Shown: piece by piece, positions 15,386-21,972 of the stretch | How the letters are laid out: each line of letters opens with the position of its first letter | Numbering within the stretch: position 1 is the stretch's first letter | Source: Planctomycetota bacterium | GTDB lineage: Bacteria; Planctomycetota; UBA11346 | Reading direction: 5' to 3' | Assembly: GCA_022841245.1 (NCBI GenBank) | Contig: JALHRW010000034.1 | Location: 1 to 33,046 of the forward strand | DNA: 33,046 nucleotides | Made by a program: the position numbers and the translations under genes | The notes under the pieces: model-generated | What the model saw: only the letters and a program-made list of their open reading frames with translations | The model's database searches: none | Told to the model about the DNA's origin: nothing

Positions 15386-16099
15386 TCAGCGCTGCTGCAT
15401 GGCCTGGCGCAGGGCGGTGCGCAGGGCCTCGGCCTCGGCCCCGTCGATGCCGGCGAGGCCGTCGAGCGCGGCCTGCAGCGAGGCCTGCCGGGTGGCGGGG
15501 GTCAGGCGGGTGCCGTGCGCCGCTTCGAGGACCAGTTGGGCGACAACCAGATGCCCTTGCGGCGAGGGGGCCGCGACGCTGTCGAGGGCCATCGCTGCAG
15601 CCGGAGCGGCCACCATGCGGCCAGCACGGGGCTCCGCTGCGCCGGCTTCGCTGCGCATGGCATTCGCGGCGCCGTCGGCCTCCAATGCGGCAGCCGCAGC
15701 CAGCGGGGCCGGTGCTGCGGCTGGTGCGGGCGGTGCGGTGCTCTTGGCCATCGCCACAGGCTCGGCGGCCCGACGCAGGTCCTTGCGCTCTGCCGGACGT
15801 TCGGCCACTTCCGCCGGGCGCTCTGCCACTTTGCCTGGGCGTTCGGCCACAGCCATCGTTGGCGGGGCCGTCTGGACCGGGCTGTCGACCAGGCTGCGGA
15901 TGGTCCAGCCGGCTATGGCGGCGGCGAATACCGCCGCGGCGGCGAGGCCGAGGAGGTTGCGCCGGCTGCGCGCGCGCTGGCGGAACCAGGCCTGGCGGGC
16001 GGCGAGCAGCACGGCCTGGCGGTGCGCCTCGTCGAGCGCGGCCGGTGCGACCGGAGCACGGCGCAGCAGGGCGGCGAGTTGCGGATCGAGCTCGTTCAT
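15386..16099 (-). CDS. Membrane protein, likely anti-sigma partner of the adjacent ECF sigma factor
   Basis: A 237-residue protein whose ATG at 16099 overlaps the sigma-factor stop (ATGA). Residues 1-45 are cytoplasmic and helical (LDEAHRQAVLLAARQAWFRQ, then basic RARSRR), residues 48-68 form one membrane helix (LLGLAAAAVFAAAIAGW), and the remaining ~165 residues would be periplasmic and very rich in Ala, Pro and Glu. Three tandem VAERP repeats lie near residues 84-102. The single-pass layout and coupling to an ECF sigma gene fit an anti-sigma factor; there is no recognisable zinc-binding HxxxCxxC motif, so the call is by context. The Ala-rich low-complexity region makes family assignment hard. 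Confidence 0.6.
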   Translation of the reverse strand: MNELDPQLAALLRRAPVAPAALDEAHRQAVLLAARQAWFRQRARSRRNLLGLAAAAVFAAAIAGWTIRSLVDSPVQTAPPTMAVAERPGKVAERPAEVAERPAERKDLRRAAEPVAMAKSTAPPAPAAAPAPLAAAAALEADGAANAMRSEAGAAEPRAGRMVAAPAAAMALDSVAAPSPQGHLVVAQLVLEAAHGTRLTPATRQASLQAALDGLAGIDGAEAEALRTALRQAMQQR

Positions 16100-16623
16100 G
16101 GCGCGATCCCCGCGAGTCCGGCGTCGGCCCGCAGCCGCGCGACGCCCTGGTGCAGGATCACCCCGACATGGTTGGCGGTCTTGCCCAGGCGGACGCCGAT
16201 CTCGTCGTAGGCCAGGCCGTCGCGGTAGCGCAGCAGCACGGCGGCGCGCTCGAGGTCGGGCAGGCGCGCGACCGCCGCCCACAGCAGGCTCGCCTCATCG
16301 ACTGCCGTACCGCTCGGCGGTGTCGGCTGCCGCACCTGCTCGGGCAGGGGGGCGGCGCGCTTGCGCCGCAGCATGTCGAGGGCGGCGTTGCGCACGACGG
16401 TGCACAGCCAGCCGCCGACCGAACGGCGCGAGCCGGCGCCGGCGAGCACGCCGGCGGCGTCGCTCCACAGGCGGACGAAGCCCTCCTGAACGGCGTCCTG
16501 CGCGGCTGACGCCTCGCCGAGCAGGGCGTGCGCCGTGCGCAGCAGGTCAGCTTGATGGCGATCGACGAGGACGGCTACCGCCGCCTCGTCGCCGCCTTCA
16601 AGATACTGCTGCAGCAGGGCCAT
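16096..16623 (-). CDS. ECF-type RNA polymerase sigma factor
   Basis: A 175-residue sigma-70-family factor. Region 2 shows LLQQYLEGGDEAAVAVLVDR at the start, AQDAVQEGFVRLW, then GWLCTVVRNAALDMLRRKR, the core-binding and -10-recognising helices. Region 4 shows LPDLERAAVLLRYRDGLAYD and EIGVRLGKTANHVGVILHQG, the HTH for -35 recognition. Region 3 is absent, which defines the ECF group. I prefer ATG 16623, preceded by AGAGGA at a suitable distance; a GTG at 16656 would add 11 residues and lacks a clear ribosome site. It overlaps the membrane partner gene. Such pairs respond to an envelope signal; the regulon is unknown. Confidence 0.88.
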   Translation of the reverse strand: MALLQQYLEGGDEAAVAVLVDRHQADLLRTAHALLGEASAAQDAVQEGFVRLWSDAAGVLAGAGSRRSVGGWLCTVVRNAALDMLRRKRAAPLPEQVRQPTPPSGTAVDEASLLWAAVARLPDLERAAVLLRYRDGLAYDEIGVRLGKTANHVGVILHQGVARLRADAGLAGIAP

Positions 16624-16709
16624 GTCGTCCTCTGCTGACTCTACGTCCTGGCTCACGGGGTCTTAGCCTGCACCCCGGACGTCGCGATCAACGACGACTG
16701 GGCCGCGAA

Positions 16710-18566
16710 CTAGAAGTTCGCAGGGGGGACGCTCACCCCGAAGCCGTAGCCGCCGATGTGCTGGCTGATCTTGACCAGGATGCGGTTGACGCCGGCCTTC
16801 AACTGCACCGTCACCTTGTCGGCCTCGGGGTTGTAGCCGCGGCCGATCTCGTGCTCGTGCACCACCTTGCCATTGAGCCACAGCTTGATGCCGTCGTCCG
16901 AGCCGCAGGAGACCACCACCTCGCGGGCGTGGACCGACTCGACCTCGGCATAGCCCCAGCAGACGCACCAGCTGAGCGGGCCGTAGACGCCGGCTAGGTC
17001 GACGAAGCCGCGCTTGGCCGCCTTGACCGCCTTCCACTTCACCCCGCCGACCGCCGCCTTGAGATCGACCGAGCCATCCGCGGCGACCAGCGCATCGAAC
17101 GGGGTCCTGGTGGCGATGGTGGTCTTGCCCGACGTGCCGGGGAAGGCGCCGAGGACGTGCCAGTCCTTGATGTGGTGCGATTCGGCCGACTCCTGCACCT
17201 TGTCCCAGCTGGCGCGCAGCACGCGGCTGTCGACCTTGGGGAAGCGCTTGCCGCTGGTCGGCACCAGCGTCCGTGCGGGCAGGGGCGGCAGTTCGTCGCC
17301 GTAGGCGGCGATCATCTCGTCGCACATCTCGACGATCTGATCGGTGCGCAGGGTGGCGCCGGCCAGCGGGTCGAACATGCAGGCCTGGTAGACGTGGTCG
17401 CGGCGGCCTTCCTGGGCGGCGCGGATGAACAGTTCGTGCTGGTTGACGTGCGGCGTCATGTAGGCGACCAGCTGCGGCGGCAGCTCGCCGACCTGGGCGT
17501 GGTGCATGCCGGTGCGGTCGACCAGGGTCGGGGCCTCGACGATGGCGGTGCGCGGCAGGTTGCTGATGGTGCCGCCGTTGACCAGGTTGCCGTAGACCAC
17601 CGCCGGCTTGCCGGTGACGATCGAGTGGATGATGGTCGAGCCGTATTCGTGGCTGCGGCAGACCTCCTTGATCGGCTCGCGGCCGGCGCTGAACTTCTTC
17701 AGCCGCGCGAACTCGTCGACGATGCCGTCGCAGCGGCGCAGGTACTCGTCGATCGGGATGTCGAACTCGGCGATGGTCTGCTTGCCGCGCGGGATGAACC
17801 ACGGGTTGTACTCGGCGTTGTGCTCCGAGCTCTCGGTGATGAAGTGGCCGAGCCGCTTCATCAGTTCGAAGCGCACCTTGTTGGTGCTGCGGATCTTCTC
17901 GTCGGCCATCGCCTTGAACAGGCGCGGATAGAGGTCGACGCCGTCCTTCTCGATCTTCAGGTAGAAGGCCATGTGGTTGATGCCGGCGCAGGTGAAGGCG
18001 ATCTTCGACGGGTCTTCACCGATGTAGCCCATCAGCTGATCGAAGGTGCCCTGCACGCTGTGGCACAGGCCGACCGCCTGGATGCCAGCAGTGCGGAACA
18101 CGCTCTGCATGTTCATCGACATCGGGTTGGAATAGTTGAGCAGCACGGCGCGCGGGCACAGCTCGGCCATGTCCTTGGCCATACCCGACAGCATCGGGTA
18201 GGTGCGCAAGGCGCGGAACAGGCCGCCGGGTCCGGTGGTGTCGGCGATGGTGAAGTTGAGGCCGAACTTGCGCGGGATCTCGAAGTCGACCAGGGTCGAG
18301 TTGAAGCCGCCGATCTGCACCATGTTGATGACGAAGTCGGCGCCCTTGAGCGCCTTGCGACGGTCCATCGTCGTTTCGATCTTCGGCTTCGCGCCCAGCG
18401 CCTTGGCCACCTTGCGGCACAGGTTGCCGGCGACGGTCAGGCGCTCCTTGTCGATGTCCATGTAGCACATGGTGGCATCCTTGAATTCGGGCATGCCGAG
18501 GATGTCACCGGTGAGGTTGCGGGAGAAGACGACGCTGCCGGCGCCGATCATGGCGATCTTGGTCAC
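16710..18566 (-). CDS. GH4-family glycosidase (alpha-galactosidase/alpha-glucosidase type) with extra C-terminal domain
   Basis: GH4 enzymes cleave glycosides by an NAD-dependent, divalent-metal redox mechanism in the cytoplasm. Visible here are the Rossmann start KIAMIGAGSVVFSRNL (residue 3 on), DTTGPGG (109-115), NYSNP (144-148), the metal Cys168 in GLCHSVQG and His198 in GINHMAF, all fitting the MelA/AglA branch. GH4 proteins are about 430-480 residues; this one is 618. The added part from about residue 470 (IKDWHVLGAFPGTSG ... SDDGIKLWLNGKVVHEHEIG ... VKISQHIGGYGFGVSV) is a beta-rich domain also found on glycosidases and other secreted proteins of PVC bacteria. No signal peptide is seen. 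GTG 18566 follows AGGAG at seven bases; a longer start at 18635 is unlikely. Divergent from the secreted protein at 18732. Confidence 0.88.
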   Translation of the reverse strand: MTKIAMIGAGSVVFSRNLTGDILGMPEFKDATMCYMDIDKERLTVAGNLCRKVAKALGAKPKIETTMDRRKALKGADFVINMVQIGGFNSTLVDFEIPRKFGLNFTIADTTGPGGLFRALRTYPMLSGMAKDMAELCPRAVLLNYSNPMSMNMQSVFRTAGIQAVGLCHSVQGTFDQLMGYIGEDPSKIAFTCAGINHMAFYLKIEKDGVDLYPRLFKAMADEKIRSTNKVRFELMKRLGHFITESSEHNAEYNPWFIPRGKQTIAEFDIPIDEYLRRCDGIVDEFARLKKFSAGREPIKEVCRSHEYGSTIIHSIVTGKPAVVYGNLVNGGTISNLPRTAIVEAPTLVDRTGMHHAQVGELPPQLVAYMTPHVNQHELFIRAAQEGRRDHVYQACMFDPLAGATLRTDQIVEMCDEMIAAYGDELPPLPARTLVPTSGKRFPKVDSRVLRASWDKVQESAESHHIKDWHVLGAFPGTSGKTTIATRTPFDALVAADGSVDLKAAVGGVKWKAVKAAKRGFVDLAGVYGPLSWCVCWGYAEVESVHAREVVVSCGSDDGIKLWLNGKVVHEHEIGRGYNPEADKVTVQLKAGVNRILVKISQHIGGYGFGVSVPPANF

Positions 18567-18626
18567 GGGAGGCTCCTGTGGGAGGCGCAGCCTACGCTCG
18601 GGGGTCGCCCGGCGCATGAGCGTTGC

Positions 18627-18657
18627 GTGACACATCGTGTGCAGGATGTGATATGGT
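18627..18657 (+). promoter_or_regulatory. Candidate promoter with internal inverted repeat, upstream of the secreted TIM-barrel-like gene
   Basis: GTGACA (18627-18632) and TATGGT (18652-18657) form a -35/-10 pair with 19 bases between; TGA before TATGGT gives an extended -10. Between them lies a perfect inverted repeat, CACATC-N8-GATGTG (18631-18650), a plausible operator. It sits in the divergent region between the GH4 gene and the gene at 18732, so it could affect both. Confidence 0.4.
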
Positions 18658-18731
18658 CGGCGCTCTGGTCGTCCCTGGCAGGCGAGTCACGACGGGCGCG
18701 TTGCCCGTTTGAAGCAGCAGATGGAGGAAGA

Positions 18732-19862
18732 ATGAGCATGTCCTGGACAGCATCACGCCTCCATGCGGACGCGGTCATCATGATATTGACGCGGATGTCC
18801 GAGGCTCTGCTGCAGATGAAGAGGGCTCTGATCCTGCGGCTGATCCTCGTGAGTCTTGTCGGAGGTGCGTTGGCGGAAGCAGCAGACGTCCTGAAGGTGA
18901 CGGCCAGTTGGAACCTTCCCAGCTCGGAGAAGGGGATCAGGCAGGCGGTGGGCAAGGCCAAGGAACTGGGGTTCAACGCCTACGCCTTCACAGGCTTCCA
19001 TCGCAGCGCCATCCTCGCGGACGAGTGCCGCAAACAGGGCCTGTTCAGCATCCGGGTGATCGAACCGCTGCGCAAACAACCGGACGCTCGCCTGCAGGTG
19101 ATCGAGAAGGGCGAGGAGACGTGGCCCGGATTCGTCCCCGTCGGCAGCGACTCGCTCTATCAGCACGGTGGCGAACCGCTGCCCCAGCACCCGGAGATAT
19201 CCACCCACGAACTGGTCTGCCCGCGTGACGCCGGCGTGGTCGAGTACGCCGTGTCCGAGGTGAGGAAGGCCAGTTCGAACGGGTTCGACGGCGTCTGCTG
19301 GGATTTCCTCGGCTACCGCAACTACCGCTCCTGCGCCTGTGCGGACTGCCTCGCAGCGTTGGCCGAGTACCAGGCGAAGCATTCCGATCTGCCCGCCGAC
19401 CAGGCCAAGGCGGCCTTCTACGAGGATGGATTGGTCGATCTCTACGCGAAGCTCTACGCTGCGACCAAGGAGGTGAATCCGAAGATGACCGTGCTCAGCC
19501 ATGTCCTGCCTCCGTATCTGCCCAATCTCTTCTACGGGCGCCGGGTCAAGGTGGACTACTGCGCCATGACGGTCTGCTGGTTCCTCCAGCCTCATTGGCC
19601 ATTGGACAAGGTGACGGAACGCACGCGCATCACCGTGCAGGGCCCGTACGCCAACGCCGGCACCATCGGCATGCCGATGATCGGCTACTACAACTCCGGT
19701 GAGATGGCGCCCCACCGTCGCAGCGCCGAACGCGTGCTGCAGGAGCTGCAGATCGTGGCGGAGCAGGGCGCAAGATCGGTGATGATCTGCGAACTGGGTG
19801 ACATCCTGGCCGACCCCGCCGTCAGCGAAGCGGTGCGGAAAGGATTGGCCGCCATCCGCTGA
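18732..19862 (+). CDS. Secreted TIM-barrel glycosidase-like protein of unknown specificity
   Basis: A 376-residue exported protein. The start at 18732 follows GGAGGAAG closely; this puts 28 residues before the likely signal peptide (MKRALILRLILVSLVGGALA, from internal ATG 18816, which lacks a good ribosome site). The mature part has a barrel-like strand rhythm: VLKVTASWNLP, GFNAYAFTGFH, LFSIRVIEPL, GFDGVCWDFLGYRNY, MTVLSHVLPP, VDYCAMTVCWFLQ, RITVQGPYANAG, MIGYYNSG, ARSVMICELGD. The acidic residues in CWDFLGY and CELGD fall at the strand ends where retaining glycosidases keep catalytic carboxylates, but this is inference. A CACADC motif after strand four (YRSCACADCLAAL) also occurs in some bacterial glycosidase-like proteins. 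It is divergent from the GH4 gene and converges with the AraC-type regulator. Confidence 0.65.
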   Translation: MSMSWTASRLHADAVIMILTRMSEALLQMKRALILRLILVSLVGGALAEAADVLKVTASWNLPSSEKGIRQAVGKAKELGFNAYAFTGFHRSAILADECRKQGLFSIRVIEPLRKQPDARLQVIEKGEETWPGFVPVGSDSLYQHGGEPLPQHPEISTHELVCPRDAGVVEYAVSEVRKASSNGFDGVCWDFLGYRNYRSCACADCLAALAEYQAKHSDLPADQAKAAFYEDGLVDLYAKLYAATKEVNPKMTVLSHVLPPYLPNLFYGRRVKVDYCAMTVCWFLQPHWPLDKVTERTRITVQGPYANAGTIGMPMIGYYNSGEMAPHRRSAERVLQELQIVAEQGARSVMICELGDILADPAVSEAVRKGLAAIR

Positions 19863-19895
19863 TGCAGGGCGCCAGTTCAAGCGCGATGCGGCGCT

Positions 19896-20717
19896 CTACC
19901 CCACCGCCCCGCGGCATGCCATCCGGTAGGCGCGCGGGCTGCGTCCGTGGCGGAGGGTGAAGAGGTGGCCGAGGCGGGCGCGGCCGATGCCGCAGCCGGC
20001 GGCGATCGCGCTGATCGGCGTGTCGGTGAGAGCGAGCTGGCGTTCGGCCCAGCGCAGCCGCATCTCGGTGAGCAGCGCGGTCGGCGTGTCGCCGGTAGCG
20101 GCGCGGATGCTGCGGCTGATATGCTCGCGCGAGCGCTTGCTCAGCCGGACCAGGGCCGAGAGGCCGGCGGACAGCAGCGGCGGTTCGGCACAGCGCGACA
20201 GCGGGCCGGCCAGCCAGGCCGGGGCGTTGCGCCACAGGTCGGCCTGACGCGGGCGCAGTCGGTCGAGCAGCGTGGTGAGGAACGCGTCGCGCGCGAGGCG
20301 GTCGTCGGGGCCGGTGCGCAGCGTCTCGATGCGCCGGCCGAGGGCAGCGATGTCTTCGGACGAGAGGCGGCGCACACGCGGCTCGTGCTCGTCGCCCCAC
20401 AGCCCGGCGCAGTCATAGTAGGATTCGAGGGTGTTCAGCACGTTGGCCGGGAAGGCGATGTTGACGATGACGCCGATCTGGTCGTCGACGCCGCGGATAT
20501 CGTGTTGGTGGTGCGGCCGGACCAGGACGATGTCGCCGGTGGTCAGCAGCCGCACGCTGCGGCCGGTGTCGTGGCGCACGGCGCCCATCTCGACCCACAT
20601 CGCCTCGGCGAAGTCGTGGCCGTGGCGCCCGCTGCCGTGGCCGGGATGGTAGAAGCTGCGTGCGACATGGCAGCCGGCCGACAGCGGAAGCAGATCCTTG
20701 AAGCGCAGGCGGCGCAT
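19896..20717 (-). CDS. AraC-family transcription regulator, ChbR-like
   Basis: A 273-residue regulator. The N-terminal cupin-like sensor shows GRHGHDFAEAMWVEMGAVRH and LTTGDIVLVRPHHQHDIRGV, close to the pattern in ChbR, the E. coli chitobiose regulator. The C-terminal ~100 residues hold two helix-turn-helix units: LSKRSREHISRSIRAATGDT and the second one in ALTDTPISAIAAGCGIGRAR, followed by LGHLFTLRHGRSPRAYR, the conserved end of AraC proteins. In E. coli, ChbR controls an operon that includes a GH4 enzyme (ChbF), so proximity to a GH4 gene here is suggestive. It probably senses a sugar and controls the GH4 and secreted genes. ATG 20717 begins MRRLRFKDLL. The palindromic element lies just upstream. 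Confidence 0.88.
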   Translation of the reverse strand: MRRLRFKDLLPLSAGCHVARSFYHPGHGSGRHGHDFAEAMWVEMGAVRHDTGRSVRLLTTGDIVLVRPHHQHDIRGVDDQIGVIVNIAFPANVLNTLESYYDCAGLWGDEHEPRVRRLSSEDIAALGRRIETLRTGPDDRLARDAFLTTLLDRLRPRQADLWRNAPAWLAGPLSRCAEPPLLSAGLSALVRLSKRSREHISRSIRAATGDTPTALLTEMRLRWAERQLALTDTPISAIAAGCGIGRARLGHLFTLRHGRSPRAYRMACRGAVG

Positions 20718-20759
20718 GCCGTAGCGTATCGGGAATTGGCGGGTCCGCCAGCTTGGGAG

Positions 20760-20920
20760 CTAGCAGGCTGCGGGAAAAACTCCGTTTTTCTCGCAGCCTG
20801 CTAGCCTCGATTCCCCCGGGGGCGACCTGCGGTCGCTATTTTCCCCGGAAGAATCGAGGTCTGCTTTTTTGCCATGGGGACCAGACGGCCCCGCAGGCTG
20901 CTTTTTCCGCAGCCTGCTAG
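20760..20920. mobile_element. MITE-like composite palindromic element
   Basis: A 161-base non-coding unit with inverted ends CTAGCAGGCTGCG (20760-20772) and CGCAGCCTGCTAG (20908-20920); the match continues inward as GGAAAAA/TTTTTCC apart from one extra G. A second copy of CGCAGCCTGCTAG at 20792-20804 closes a fully paired left hairpin with loop TCC. A middle structure pairs CCTCGATTC (20805-20813) with GAATCGAGG (20851-20859) and contains GCGACC-TGC-GGTCGC. A right hairpin pairs GCAGGCTGC (20893-20901) with GCAGCCTGC (20909-20917). No ORF is inside. It could also be a REP/BIME-type repeat; no target-site duplication is clear beyond the palindromic CTAG ends. Confidence 0.7.
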
Positions 20921-21627
20921 TGCACGAAGTCGGGGGCCGCCTCGTCGAGCTGCGACACGGTGATGCGCAGGATGGTGCCGAGGTGGTTGTTCAGGCTGTC
21001 CTGGATGAAGGTCAGGGTGCCGCCGATCGAGGACGAGCACGAGCCGCAGGCCCCGTGGTACTGCACGATCAGTTCGTCGCCCTGCAGGTCGACCAGATCC
21101 AGCCCGCCGCCGTCGCTGGCCAGGGCGGGGCGCACCTGCTGGTCGAGGACCAGCTCGATACGCCGCACCTTCTCGAACAGGCCGACCTCGCTCCACGGCA
21201 GCTGGTCGGAGGTGGTCGGCGATTCCTTCGGCTTCTCCAGCGCCTGCACCGCCTTGGTCAGGACGAAGAACGGCTTGTCGCCGTCGAGCGCGACGTCGAA
21301 GGCCGGCGTCGTGCCGCTGCCGCGCAGCACCGCCTCGACTCGGCGGGGCGTGATCGTCGCTGCGTCGACCAGCAATCCGCCGAGCAGCATCTCGGTCATG
21401 GCGTCGTAGGCCGCCAGCAGTTCGTCCTTGGCGTTGGAGCGGAAGCGCGCGTCGGCGACCACGCCACCGGCATCGACCAGCACGGTCAGGCGGATGTGCT
21501 CGGGAGCGGCATCGGCGCCGTGGGTGGCGACGATCAGACGGCAGCCGTGAGCCGCAGCGTCCCCTTCCGTAAGGTCGCCGACGAAGCGCAGGGCGGAGAG
21601 GCGGGCACGGACGACATCGGAGGGCAC
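20917..21627 (-). CDS. NifU-like protein: degenerate IscU-like domain plus Nfu iron-sulfur domain
   Basis: A 236-residue protein. The N-terminal ~110 residues have the IscU scaffold pattern (IRLTVLVDAGGVVADARFRS, then AYDAMTEMLLGGLLVDAATI), but the three scaffold cysteines are missing; the only cysteine in that half is Cys29. The C-terminal part (about 148-236) is an Nfu domain: VRPALASDGGGLDLVDLQGD and HGACGSCSSSIGGTL, with CxxC at Cys194 and Cys197, which holds a bridging 4Fe-4S cluster in a dimer for delivery to target proteins. It probably acts as a cluster carrier rather than an assembly scaffold. GTG 21627 is the only start in frame after an upstream stop. Its TAG stop lies inside the right end (CTAG) of the palindromic element. 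Confidence 0.82.
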   Translation of the reverse strand: MPSDVVRARLSALRFVGDLTEGDAAAHGCRLIVATHGADAAPEHIRLTVLVDAGGVVADARFRSNAKDELLAAYDAMTEMLLGGLLVDAATITPRRVEAVLRGSGTTPAFDVALDGDKPFFVLTKAVQALEKPKESPTTSDQLPWSEVGLFEKVRRIELVLDQQVRPALASDGGGLDLVDLQGDELIVQYHGACGSCSSSIGGTLTFIQDSLNNHLGTILRITVSQLDEAAPDFVH

Positions 21628-21972
21628 AGGGGGGTCGTAGCCATCGGGCGGTGGGCGTCCATGTCGGCAGGCCTCCGGATTCGACGGCCGCGGCTGCCAC
21701 GGCGTCGGTCATAACCTGCACGCATGGCTGCACGTCAGCTGCTAACGACCAGACCAGGATGACCGACACAACGCATTGTCGCATTGACCGTTGGCACCTC
21801 GGGCGCATTGCCGGTTGAGGCGCCGTCCCCGTCGGTAGTGTGCTACCTTCGCGCGCGGGACGTCCGCGGCGATGGCGGTTGCGTTGCGGCCGTTGCATGC
21901 CCCCGGTGAGATGTCTGCCCGCAGGGGTTGATGCCACCCCTTGTATGGAAGACCTCGCATGGATCTCTGCGG
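21628..21972. other. 345-base divergent intergenic region
   Basis: Lies between the starts of the NifU-like gene and the nitronate monooxygenase gene. I see no gene in it. It holds a short inverted repeat GGTAG-TGTG-CTACC (21834-21847) and possible but unconvincing promoter hexamers (TTGACC at 21785, TTGAGG at 21815). A minus-strand ATG near 21710 opens a frame that continues antisense through the NifU gene and does not look coding. Confidence 0.5.

Noticed and set aside
18732-18815. Separate leader peptide gene before the secreted barrel protein
   Set aside because: The reading frame continues without a stop into the signal peptide, so it is more simply the same gene.
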